Shown here one piece after another: positions 1 through 10,830 of a stretch of 64,000 bases of DNA (the stretch's first letter is position 1; every line of letters starts with the position of its first letter). The notes under the pieces are model-generated. The model ran no database searches. It was given only the letters and a program-made list of their open reading frames with translations, and was not told where the DNA came from. Source of the stretch: Diadophis punctatus similis (taxonomy: Eukaryota; Chordata; Lepidosauria; Squamata; Dipsadidae); the NCBI GenBank assembly GCA_023053685.1, contig JALIGW010000016.1:1508501-1572500 (forward strand). Direction: 5' to 3'. A program made the translations under genes and the position numbers.

Positions 1-651
1 AGGGAAAAATAATGTCTAATAAGGGATTCTCTCCTACCTCTCTACCAATTTCTTGGCAGAATCTTCCTGAGGCCAGGAAATTTCATTTTCAAAAAGTCCA
101 AAAACAGTGATATTGGAAATTGGCTGGAAGAGCATTATGAGAGATGTTAAGATCCTAAAAATCATAATCCTTCCTCCCCAGCATTCCTCAATTTAATTAG
201 ATTAGATTGGATTATATACTGCTGTGAGTCTTTGAGGGTGTGCGTCAGTGGTGGGTTTCTACCGGTTTGGCCCGGTTTGGGCGAACCGGTAGCAGGGGCG
301 GTGGGAGGCTCCGCCCACCCACCAGGACGTCATCACGGACGTTCTGCACATGTGCAGAAGGTTCTGCACATGCACAGAAGCGTTGCACGCACGCTCCCAT
401 TCCCGAACCGGTAGCAAAGGTAAGTGAAACCCACCACTGGTGTGCGTGTCTATAAATAATTATAAACAAATAAACATTCGTATTTAACAATCACAGTGAA
501 AAAGTTGTGAAAAGGAAGCTATCTGAGGGTGAAATCAAATCCACTTTAAACGAATATAAAGATAATTTACATAACAGACTTAATTGCACTTTTATATATT
601 GCTATCACATTGCACTGCTCATATATTTCCAAACAGAAAATCAAATAGTAC
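1..651 (-). other. NBEA: NBEA intron, downstream side (partial)
   Basis: AT-rich intron following the exon at 652-754 in the direction of NBEA transcription. Apart from the hAT-type MITE at 246-439 nothing is recognised, and no BEACH-domain coding sequence is present. Confidence 0.85.
246..439. mobile_element. hAT-type MITE, 194 bp, with perfect 8-bp target duplication
   Basis: Terminal inverted repeats start CAGTGGTGGGTTTC and end in the reverse complement. The flanks GTGTGCGT at 238-245 and 440-447 are identical, and 8 bp is the length expected for hAT transposons. The interior is GC-rich with CCGGTT palindromes. The same family occurs at 15020-15303, 31237-31463 and 42981-43383. It has no coding capacity; short open frames across it are repeat-derived. 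Confidence 0.9.
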
Positions 652-754
652 CTTGCTTGTGGTAAGCCATAGCTGGTTCCCACTCCAACACGAGGTAAGC
701 TGTATACAACTTTTTTCACTGTTGCTTGATCAGGAAAATTAAACATTACAGAAG
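652..754 (-). CDS. NBEA: NBEA coding exon (end of PH-like domain), partial gene
   Basis: This 103-bp exon of neurobeachin is read on the minus strand. It has 2 nt completing a Thr codon, 33 codons (starting [12 protein letters not shown] and ending GTSYGLPQA) and 2 nt of an Arg codon. The acceptor is CTGCAG, just above 754. The donor reads AG/GTACTA, with intact GT but a weak +3 to +6. The segment is the last strand and C-terminal helix region of the PH-like module that packs against the BEACH domain. Neurobeachin is a large BEACH-WD40 scaffold that binds PKA regulatory subunits and supports trafficking of synaptic membrane proteins. Choices such as SVMFNFPDQ and [15 protein letters not shown] fit NBEA rather than its paralog LRBA, as I remember the two families. 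The phase joins exactly to the exon at 1676-1793. The next exon, the start of BEACH, is not in the window. Confidence 0.95.
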
Positions 755-1675
755 CTGCAGTACAAAGAGCATTGAAGGGTTAAAGAACTGCTGATATACA
801 AAAAGGTTTTATATGTCATCAAAAGCAAACAAAAAAGCTAAGAATATAATTTGACATATAATCCAATTACTTTTTTATTCTAATTAAGATGCAAGGGATT
901 TTCATATTCTGTGCACAGAGACATATATAGTTATCTTAAATATTCTCTAGGCGTCTGATGCAAACAAAAGTCGCACTATTAACAATGGAACTATTCAATG
1001 AAAAAAAAATCCCAAGTCCTTCTGATATAGGGCTGCATCAATGAAACAGTTTTAGAGTCAAAGTAGTGCAGGCTAAATGAATTTGCTTCATATAATAGCA
1101 ATGCCATTGATTTCAATCATGTGTGAAGACTGGAATTTTCTTTCCAAAGATCTAATTTTGGAGTGGAAAACGTTTATTCCTCTCAACCTCTGCTAATATA
1201 TTTATAATCCTTCCTTTCTCAACATTTAAGCTTTATCTGTAGAGGAAGAAAAAAAAAAACCAAGGAAAATTAATGGAAGGTTGAAGAAAGCTTTCCTTAA
1301 ATTAGAGAAAAAATTAGATCTTTCTCCAATTCCTTCTTATTGTTTTTGTCTAAAATATATAATTTTCAAGCTATGTGTAAAGCTACTATAATACTATATG
1401 GATAATATAGCATTGCATAATTGAAATATGATACATCCCACAATACTTCACTTGATAGTCTCTTTATTGCACCTTTGCTAGGCCTCTACTCCTACTCAGA
1501 AGTCAGTACTAATTATTCTTAAAGACCCTCCACAAATTACTTCCATATAGGAAATGTGAATATCCTAAAATAGTAATACCTAAACTAGAAGCACATTTTC
1601 AGTTTCAGTAGGTACTATTTTTAAATATTTTTTGTAAAAAAATCTTGCTTTATATTAAAGATATAATAAACATAC
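755..1675 (-). other. NBEA: NBEA intron (921 bp) between two PH-domain exons
   Basis: AT-rich single-copy-looking sequence bounded by GTATGT (donor side, 1670-1675) and CTGCAG (acceptor side, 755-760). No repeats or other features are recognised. Confidence 0.9.
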
Positions 1676-1793
1676 TTCTGTTTGCCATGAATACTTCCAA
1701 GGCCGTATTCTGAAGAAGGTAACGTCTTGAGAAAACCGCTCGAATTTCGCTGAACATCCATTTTCCATGAAGGCCTTCTGTATAAGCAAGGAC
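1676..1793 (-). CDS. NBEA: NBEA coding exon (core of PH-like domain)
   Basis: This is a 118-bp minus-strand exon: 39 full codons beginning [17 protein letters not shown] and ending ALEVFMANR, plus 1 nt that forms Thr with the next exon. The acceptor is a T-rich tract followed by TTGTAAAG, and the donor is A/GTATGT. It encodes the central part of the PH-like domain, including the [13 protein letters not shown] segment shared by NBEA and LRBA. NBEA identity is favoured by [11 protein letters not shown] and [14 protein letters not shown] differs at several of these positions as I recall it. It starts in phase 0, matching the end of the exon at 56748-56884. The preceding intron is therefore about 55 kb and the following one 921 bp. 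No frameshift or stop is seen. Confidence 0.96.
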
Positions 1794-2295
1794 CTTTACA
1801 ATAAAAAAAGACACATATTGATTGCTGTTTTTGTGATCTTTATTTGTCAAAAAGACTAGCAACAAGGACTGGTAAGTATTCATGAAGTTTCCCAGCTGCA
1901 TAGATGCAGCAGAAAGTATATATCCAAATAATACTTTACTTTAAAAACCTGCTTCTACATCACCTTTGCTTGAGCATTAACTCATCTTTGATCATACTAT
2001 TTGTTAAATAGATGGTAAAATAAAAATTAAGTACCGTATTTTTTGGAGTATAAGACGCACCTTTTTACCCTCAAAAAGAGGATGAAAATTAGGGTGCGTC
2101 TTATACACCGAATGTAACCCCACCCAGCCACCCCCACCCTTTGGCCTCTGCCTGCCAACAATTTACCTCTTTGCAGCAAACAGAACAGAAACAGAAGCCT
2201 TATTAGCACACTAAGTGATTACTTGCCTCCAGATCTACAGCTGACAGGCTTGCAAGGCACGTGGTAAAATGAAACTAACTACGGTGGCTGTAATG

Positions 2296-2657
2296 CAGTG
2301 GTTCCCAACCTTTTTGTGATCGAGTACCACTTGGAGGTCCCGTACAGTCGCCGTGTACCATCTGGTTCCAGAGAAACTAAATTCGATCAGATATCACTTT
2401 ATTTCCATAATTGTACCGTTCCTTTTTTGGCCCCGTGCATCCAGCAACTGGATTCTCGGGCCGCTGGGACCAGGTGAGTGGCGTGTGGCAACAGTTGCAA
2501 ATCGTTGCCAGATTATCTTGTGTTAGGCAGTAAACATTTTTGTGAAGTAAAAAATAACTAACTAAAAATCGTTCATGACCCCGAAAGTGTTCGCGTACCA
2601 CCTGGAAGGCCCTCGCGTACCACTAGTGGTACACGTACCACAGGTTGGGAACCACTG
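2296..2657. mobile_element. hAT (Charlie-like) non-autonomous element, 362 bp
   Basis: Inverted ends CAGTGGTTCCCAACC and GGTTGGGAACCACTG with identical 8-bp flanks CTGTAATG (2288-2295 and 2658-2665). Inserted inside the TA-flanked element 2034-3389, so it is younger than that copy. Confidence 0.92.
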
Positions 2658-2734
2658 CTGTAATGAGACAAAATGCTGGGAGATAAACTGCTGGCAATGT
2701 TACACTGCTGAAATTGCAAGAAGGTAAGCTGCAG

Positions 2735-2825
2735 CTACTGTAGCCTAGCGGTAGAGCTCTTGCCTCATAGTCAGGAGGTTGTGAGTTCTATCCTAGGTAG
2801 AGGCAGATTCTGTTAATATGTTATT
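2735..2825 (+). mobile_element. tRNA-derived SINE, internally deleted
   Basis: The tRNA-like head has A box TAGCCTAGCGGTAGAG and B box GAGTTCTATCC. It matches the SINEs at 10296 and 21566 but jumps from AGGCAGAT directly to TCTGTTAAT, lacking about 60 bp of the CR1-like middle. Not a tRNA gene: the acceptor stem is not closed and the head is followed by the SINE tail. Confidence 0.75.
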
Positions 2826-3391
2826 TTGTTAAATGTTTGTAGAGTGTTCAAATTATAAGACTTATTTTTTAAAGACTGCTTTATTATTGTTCTAGACAAC
2901 GTAACAAAATGAAGAAGCTTTTTAAAATAAATTCTTGCTCTGAAGAGGCCCAGTGCTATTCTATCTTATTTTAAATAGCAGAAAGCCTTCCAGAAAGCCA
3001 CATCAATTTTAAAGATCTGTAAAAGTATAATCTGAAATGTCCTGTTTTAGTATTAAGTATTAGTATTAAAATAAGGCAGCTGAATTAAACCCTGACTTAG
3101 TCATGTTTGGAGTAGATCTATTTAAATAATTGGGAGGAGTTAGTGTGATTACATTTAAGAAAACTTTCTGGGATTAATATACTGCCATAATGTACATTTC
3201 TCCAATTCTTTGCTATTTCTATGGGTCAAGCACACATGCACAGAAATACACAGCAAACAGTGTATATCATCTGTGCTGTTTGCTGTTTGGCAAATTGCTG
3301 GGAGGCAGAGGCCTTTTTTCCTTGTTTTCTTCCCCCAAAACTAAGGTGTGTCTTATACTTCGGTGCATCTTATACTCCGAAAAATATGGTA

Positions 3392-4389
3392 CATTGCAGG
3401 AAATGTTTTAGTTCTTGCAAACAGTGAGATTCAAATGAAAACATCTGCTTGGGTAACTTCTTAAAATAAGCATAGTCAATATTGCATAGCTATTTCTATA
3501 AAAAGTTCAAAAGAGAACCATGTGTAACTGTTTCTTAATTCACAATGGCAAAGGATTTTTTCCAGTGGACATGTCAATCTGCCCAACAATAATGCAAATA
3601 GCCATGCACTGAACTAAGCCACTAGTGCAAAGGCATGGCAATATGTCCAGGTGCTTGAATGAAGAATATAGATAGTAGGGCATAGCTGTAAAGATGTCGC
3701 CCTTGAAGATCTATGTCTCCAATCCTTCCTTTAACAGTTCTTTTAATCAGTTCAAAGCCCAACATTTGATTTCTGCATATTACCTGCCAGAAACATATAA
3801 GAGAGGAAAAATTACATTTAATCACTGTTTATTCTGTGTTAGAATGCTATTTGCCAGACATTTTTCTCAGCCACATCCTTCAAGACAGCTCACAGAATGA
3901 CCTGCTGGTTTTGCAAGGCTTGATCATTGGTAATATATTACTAATAGCACTTAAGCAGAAGGTAATGATACTTAATTCTATAGAAAATGGTAAGTAAACA
4001 ACTAATGAGGAGGAGAATGGAAAGTAGATCCTTAAGAAAACTAGACTGGCTAACCAGAACATAGCACAGGACTACTCCTGCAACTTTTGATTGCCGATCC
4101 AGTTGGAACCTCTATTTTCATCAAATAACAGAATAAAATCAAAAAGGGTTAAAATCAGATTGTGGTTTAATGTTGGCACTGAATCCTTAAGGTGAGAAAA
4201 ACAAAACACCAAACTTTTACTTTTCCCTCATTTACACACATCAAAACTATTCACACTTAAGGATGTGCCCAGCTGCACACAAATTTAAGTCTTTTCAAAG
4301 ATTAAAAACTTTAATAGCTAATACTGGAGACAGCTTCTTTGCTTCTCAGTATAAATCTTTTATTTTTTAATGCTTTTAAAATAGTTATT
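3392..4389. other. Intronic DNA, nothing recognised
   Basis: AT-rich sequence with short chance open frames on both strands. No repeat family, RNA or regulatory signature was recognised. Confidence 0.6.
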
Positions 4390-4503
4390 GTTTTTAATGT
4401 TTTTTTAATGTTTATTGTTTGCACGTAGATTTCTTATTGTTGTGAGCCGCCCAGAGTCTCTGTGGAGTGGGCGGCATACAAGTGCGAATAATAAATACAT
4501 AAA
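4390..4503 (+). mobile_element. LINE 3' end (L2-like tail)
   Basis: T-rich lead-in followed by TTGTGAGCCGCCCAGAGTC, then GGGCGGCATACAA and an AATAATAAATA tail. This is the typical 3' terminus of L2-like squamate LINEs. A second copy of the same terminus is at 59571-59650. Confidence 0.65.
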
Positions 4504-7435
4504 TATTATCACTATTAGCCACTCTAAGCCTTTCAAGGGCTAGGATGATCTGCACATATGAATAAATATATTCTTAAATTGTATGGCTTTAAGACTGATA
4601 GTGCCACTTGAAATAAGTATCTCACTTCTGATAAAGAGGAAGCATCAGTCCTAACCATTGTTTTATTCATTTATTTCTTATGATTTCTGACAACTGTGTG
4701 CTCTCAATGTTTTGATGTCTATATTTTATGTATCAGTGGCAACTTTGAAAGTTAAGGCCCCCCAAATAAAGAAATTGCTTTTTGATTTTAATTAAATTTG
4801 TATGCACTGCTGTAAGTTTATAAAATTACTGAAATAACTGAGCAGCTATCAATGAAATAAAACCAGAGATTTGGTACTTGTGATCAGTTAAAGAGTCTTC
4901 CTTCCCTTCTGTCCAAATATTAGTCAATATCAATTTCATTGCTGATTTTCATTCCCTTGTGAGTATTTTCTGCTGTTGACAAATAAGAGTATGTTGTGGA
5001 AATGGCTAAAGAGGGGTTTCTTATCTGATGTACACATCTTCAAATAAAGTAGGATTCACACCCTCATGAGAAATGCTAAAACCAAGCTAAAAAAAATATC
5101 CTGGTATCTAATCTTTAACTTTCTAACATCCAGCTGGATTGCTTTTTCAGCAATCTTTCAGAGAAAAATCCAACACATGCCAGATGACAATTGTAAACTA
5201 ATCCCTGTCCTGCTTTTTATTTCTTTCTATGAATTGCAAAGCAAGGTTCAAGAGACAGCTTCTGATGCATCCCAAGTCCAGTACATGCCTTTCAAATCTA
5301 ATCAAGAGGGTGTAAAAATGTATATAGAAAGATGAAAGTACCTTTGCCTTTGTAACATATGGCGTAGTAAAAAAAAAAAAGAAGAAGCAGGAAAGGCTAA
5401 AAGAGATGTTCCATAGGGGAAGGTTAAGTTTGATGCTAATGCTTCTTTAAAATGGTGACAGTCTGGAGAAGTGAAGCCTTGCTGCGCTGCTTTAATTTCT
5501 CCCTGGAATAGCTCTCTCCCAACCTTCTGCAGCACATCAAAGTCTCTGGAGCTCAATTAAAATTGGATTATATTGAAATGCTCTATCTGTGGGACTACGG
5601 GCTCACTAACACTTTTCTTTCCGTAATACTCCAGATGACAGTTGGCCATCCCAATTTAAACAGTTGTCATAGAGACCACAAACTAAAGCAGCAGTAACTA
5701 ACAATACAAAGGAAAGGTAAGTGCTTAGATTTCTATGAATGGAGGGCTTGGTTCTCAGCTGCACGAGATAGAGGCAAGCCATTAAACCCAGCCAGCATAA
5801 AAGGCTGTAATATGCCAAGCTGCTTGGTGGAAACAAGCAAAGGAAATGATTTCAGCAAGGAATTTCATTTGTATCTTGATAGACACCAATACCTGACAAG
5901 TGTTTTGCATGTGACCATTTTTACACTATGTGTAAAATATTCAGAATTAATAAACTCTCTTTATGGATCAGTGCTAAAGCTAGTATAGAGGCTAGAATAT
6001 ATCAGCCACCAGTAAATTTAAAAAGTCAATAATTATTTTTTAATTACCAGCTTAATATGATTTCTATAATTACTGGATCTAGCATTTTAATAGGGATTAT
6101 TATTTAACAAATAGAGGGAAAATTTGCATGGATATGAATGCATAAAATGGAAATGTCTTTGTAGACTTGCACGGAAATTGCAATACAACAATACCAAGAC
6201 CATTTTAATAATTTTATTAATAATCTATGCATGAGAATTAAGAAGCTTTTACAGTAGCTTATTTTGTGATGTTTGAGATTAGCCTATTCCTTAGACTTAG
6301 TTCAATTACTATTTTATTCAAATAAGACAATGCTGACGACATGCAATAATAATCAATGGAACACAGCAAGCTAATACATCTTATTAAGAAATTATAGACA
6401 CTAAACAATGTCATATAAATGATCATTTCTGAATAGTAAATGCATGCTTTTGACTAATTTTGTACTGTCTCAAACCTTATAATTAAAAAAAAATTCTGTT
6501 TCTTTCCAAAAAAGTAACGTACCATTATGAAGTCAGTTTAAACTTTTGGCAACACCATAAAGCAAGACACTTGTCAGCGCAGTGTTCTGGTAATCATACC
6601 ATATTTTCTGATAAATGGTGTGCTTTTGAATCATTAAAAAATGTCAACTTTTTTTTTTAAAGTTGGCTTATTGAGAATTCAAGGTTTTCCTTCCCTTGTC
6701 ATTATGCTGATCACCATGGAAAGGAACAGTTATTCCTAGTTTACTGTATGACTCTATTTTTCTTTAAGGCTCTGATAAGCATGTTCCATGCCTCTCATGG
6801 GGGAAGCTATGTTAGGTTTTTGAAACAGCAACAAGGCAAACAGCACAAAGTGCAGGCCAAAGGCGAAGGAAACAAAAATGTGTCACAAATTCTAAAAACT
6901 GCACAGATCAAAATTTGTCAAAACAAGAACTAGGTTTAAACCAACAAGAAAGGCCCCAGCAGCTTTATTTATTTATTTTATTTTAAGCCCAGCTGTAGAA
7001 AACACCATCTAATGAACCTGTCTGGGGCTGCTGTCCCCATCCTGTCAGGCATGTCAGGAAATGACAAGCACTGGGGACAGTCCGCCGCCAGTCATAGACA
7101 GGCCTGCCAGCTGGAGAGTTCAACCCCAATCTAATCACACTACCAGAAAATAACTTTCTATGCTTTCAACCTGAAAAGATGGGCTCAACGAAAAAAAGAA
7201 ATAGTGTCAGGAGCTGAAACTATGCTATGCCATTTAATTACAAATTGTTCTCTGGTGAGGAAGCTAAATATATTCCACACTATTCCAGATTAATCAAATT
7301 TTCAGTTAAGACGATGTAGATTTTTCTAAGATAATGATAAAGGTTGACTAAAATAATAATAATAATAATAATAAAAAAACAGCTTTCTAACAATCTGTTT
7401 CTTGGTCGTTATTTTATTTTATCTTGAACTTTAAT
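4504..7435. other. Intronic DNA, mostly unique
   Basis: AT-rich, no clear repeat family except simple runs: an A run at 5369-5380 and a short (AAT)n at 7353-7374. The open frames at 5066-5335 and 5302-5836 have no recognisable similarity and resemble chance frames. Confidence 0.55.
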
Positions 7436-7770
7436 CACTTTATTTATTCATCAAATTTAGATACCGCCTAGCTCATTCTCAATGAGATTCTGGATGCTTT
7501 ACAGATAAAAGCATAAAAATCATATAAAAATACAATACGTCAATAAAATGGGAGCTAGATGAAAAACAAGGATGAAAAAATTAAAAGTTAAGAAGGCGGT
7601 GGTGGTGGGGGAGATCTTCAAGGTGCTAACCCCCCCCCCAGGGTTGTATGCCATCTTGTGCCCCATTCAATGGACTCTCAAATTGTTGTTCATGGGATTT
7701 ATAGTTCAATATATTTGGACAGTGTTACAGATTAGAGCTGTTCTATTTTTAAAAAATAGTAATTAAAAAT
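7436..7770 (-). mobile_element. Decayed LINE 3' region, minus orientation
   Basis: TTTATTTATTCATCAAATTT followed by ATACCGCCTAGCTC and then ACAGATAAAAGCATAAAAAT resembles the reverse complement of L2-like LINE 3' ends (compare 4390-4503). Family uncertain. A run of 10 C occurs at about 7630. Confidence 0.4.
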
Positions 7771-7984
7771 AGTAATAAGTGGAAATTAGTTTATTAAAAA
7801 CCAATGAAAATGTCATGAAAATCCAGTGAACCTTATCTAAAAAAAATTCTCAACAAAATGAATTGTAATTATTAAATTGCATTATGTATTCACAAAGTAT
7901 TTCATCTCATCTTGCTTTTTACTTGGATTAAGGCTACAAACAGTATATGATAGAATATGCTACCTCTAGTATATTTCCAGAAAG

Positions 7985-8335
7985 ATGGTTTAGTAAAATA
8001 GAATTCTTTATTGGCCAAGTGTGATTGTACACACAAGGAATTTGTATTTGGTGTATATGCTCTCAGTGTACATAAGGAAAATAAAATACATTCATCAAGA
8101 ATAAAAAGATACAACACTTAGTGATAGTCAAGGTTACTAATAAGCTATCAAATCGTACTAGGAAACAAATAAAAACAATATAAATTGAAAGCTACAAGCA
8201 ACATAGTTATAGTAATAAGTGGGAAGACATAGATACTAGTAAGGAAGAGAAGAATAATAGTAATACAGTCTTAGTAAATTATTGAATTAGTAAATTAAGG
8301 ACAATGAATAGTTTAATTTAGAATAAAAAGAAAAA
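7985..8335 (-). mobile_element. LINE-like interspersed repeat, minus orientation
   Basis: TAGAATTCTTTATTGGCCAA followed by the GTGTGATTGTACACACAAGG and GCTCTCAGTGTACATAAG stretches, a 3' UTR type I associate with squamate non-LTR retrotransposons in reverse orientation, perhaps Rex-type. Family assignment is from memory and uncertain; no protein motif remains. Confidence 0.45.
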
Positions 8336-9029
8336 AATGAGCCTGCATAATCTGCAGAATTACATACTCAAATTTTAGTAGTAAACTGTAAACTCTTAAT
8401 GTATGAACATTTGTCTAATCCCCCCAAAAACCAAGCATGGTTGCAGCTGGTTAGTATTTGAATGACACTTGACAGCATCAAGAAATACTGCATTAGGGCT
8501 ATAGGCTAAATGGGAGGAAGGCAATGACAAAATACTCCCATAAACCTCATGGATGTGTTCATGAAATCACCAAGATATAAAGTGAACTTGAAGCTGTATT
8601 CACCTTTTGTTACAAAATACAACCCAAACTACACTCCTAGAGTAATGTTTTATGATGATAATTATACTATACACAAGCATGAAGCAGTTCTTATAAATGC
8701 TCCAATGTAATTAAGGAATTATGTTTCAAGATTTTGATCCTGCCCTATCAAATACTGAGGCAGATTCAACATAATGCACAACTTTAGCTTTGTGTAAGCA
8801 TGTACATGATTTAGGCATCTAGCTTTAAACAAGTTTGTTGAGACCAAACAGATGCAATCAGTGATTGGGTTTCCCAGGTTTCCCCCCTCTAAAGACAATG
8901 TGAGGAAAAGGAATGGAGAACTGATATTTCCTTGAGGAAATATTTAACACAATCCTTCACACTATTCTTCCTAACTGAATTTATTCTTTTCCCATGCTGC
9001 TAAGGGCAATGCTAATGGGAGGAGGGGAC

Positions 9030-9430
<401 letters not shown>

Positions 9431-10014
9431 ATTAGTGTTATTATTGTTATACTATTGTTATGTATGTTTTTTCCCCAAAGAAGACATCAGCACAGCTTGG
9501 AGAGGGTAGTGCTAATTAAATATTCAGATATTTTTCACCTTGCTATAATAGTCACAATTTAAAAATGTCTATTCCTTTCCACAAGTGAAATAGTTAGGGT
9601 TTGATTTGAACATTTGAACATTACGTAGACAAAATTTTCATATTACAATGGAGCTGAAATATATGGCCTGTAAAAAGTCTTGACATTCATTATATGGTAG
9701 CATTACAGTTTTTATGTAATGGCTGTGCAGAATTTTTCAGTCCAATATGGAAACCCCATATTAAAGTGAGGATATTAGCAGAATTAAAAGTGTGTTATCA
9801 TTCATCAGAAGAAGAATCACGTTAATGTGTGTCTTCTTCAGAAAAACAAATGGCTAACATCATTCCTCATTTCCAATGATGTTCTTGGAGAATGCAGGGC
9901 CTTTGAAACAATGTATTTGCTAAAGAATTGCTGAAATTTCCATAAATCTTAAAATATAACAAACTACTATAGAAACTTTCTTATATTGAATGTACAGCTT
10001 GGGTACCTCTAGAA

Positions 10015-10232
10015 CAGGGTTTCTGAAACTGTAAGGGGTCCCTCCACATGACAGGTCCAGAATCCAAGGGAGATATGAAGAACCTTTTAGTTATCATGTT
10101 ACATTAAATCCACCTGTCCCAAAATGTAATTGTATTGTTTTCATTGTTCGTGTCATTTTGCTGTTTGGATTTTTAAGGGAGTTGTGTACATTAAGATTAA
10201 GAAGGCATGATGCAAAAAGTTAGAAACCTCTG
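10015..10232. mobile_element. hAT-type MITE, 218 bp
   Basis: Ends CAGGGTTTCTGAAACT and, inverted, AGAAACCTCTG. Identical 8-bp flanks CTCTAGAA at 10007-10014 and 10233-10240 establish the borders. No coding capacity. Confidence 0.85.
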
Positions 10233-10295
10233 CTCTAGAAAAAGAAGCATAATTAAGAGAAATCCTGCCTAATATTATAGAGTTGCTGCTGTGTA

Positions 10296-10446
10296 GCTGC
10301 TGTGGCCTAGAGGTAGAGCTCTTGCCTCACAATCAGGAGGTTGTGAGTTCGATCCTAGGTAGAGGCAGATGTAAGGGTCTCCTGCTTGGGCAGGGGGTTG
10401 GACTAGATGACCTGCAAGGTCTCTTCTGACTCTGTTAATCTGTTAA
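10296..10446 (+). mobile_element. tRNA-headed SINE with CR1-like 3' tail
   Basis: Head: TGTGGCCTAGAGGTAGAGC (A box) and GAGTTCGATCC (B box). Tail: GGGGGTTGGACTAGATGACC, then CAAGGTC and CTCTGTTAATCTGTTA, which resembles the 3' end of CR1/L3 LINEs and suggests mobilisation by that machinery. Nearly full-length; the 21566 copy is very similar. Confidence 0.85.
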
Positions 10447-10637
10447 CCCAGCTGCCTGGCTGATTTCGCAATCCCTAACTGCAATTTGTAGTTATTTCAG
10501 AATGTTAGTAAGCAGTTATTATTTTAGACAATATAGGTTAGCTTCTGATATATTTGGAGAAAATTAATTGCAATATATGGGATTCTCTAAGTGTGATAAA
10601 TCTCTCTATATGTATGTTCAAAAAGGGTTCAACTGAA

Positions 10638-10830
10638 TCAATTTATTTATTTATCATATTTATATTTTGCCTTTTATCCAATAGCTCAAGAGGCATACAT
10701 GGCATTCCTGGTGGGATAGGATTGAGTGGTGGGTGCAACAGTGACTGAACTAGAGTGATCCACTGAGCTTCCATAGTTGGGGAGAATTGTGGATTTCAAC
10801 CTGTGATTCTGAAGTCCTAGTCTAATTTTA
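10638..10830 (-). mobile_element. Old tRNA-SINE/MIR-like repeat, minus orientation
   Basis: TTTATTTATCATATTTATAT then TTGCCTTTTATCCAATAGCT, CAAGAGGCATACATGGCATT and, after a degraded middle, CACTGAGCTTCCATAGTTGG and GAAGTCCTAGTCTAA. These match a widespread squamate repeat in reverse orientation as I remember it. Heavily diverged. Confidence 0.5.

Larger units (their letters stand above)
2034..3389 (-). mobile_element. TA-flanked DNA transposon (about 0.9 kb plus nested insertions), inverted relative to the 41101 copy
   Basis: Ends are CCGTATTTTTTGGAG...TCCGAAAAATATGG, flanked by TA at 2032-2033 and 3390-3391, as for Tc1/mariner-type insertions. The interior (TATAAGACGCACC at both ends, AAGGCCTCTGCC-like core, a TTGGGAGGAGTTAGTG stretch near 3130) matches the reverse complement of 41101-42098 over its whole length. 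It is interrupted by a hAT element (2296-2657) and a tRNA-SINE (2735-2825), both absent from the other copy. No transposase frame is visible. Confidence 0.82.

Noticed and set aside
2735..2790. tRNA gene
   Set aside because: A and B boxes are present, but the cloverleaf is not completed and the sequence continues into a SINE tail; the same holds for 10296, 21566 and 24655.
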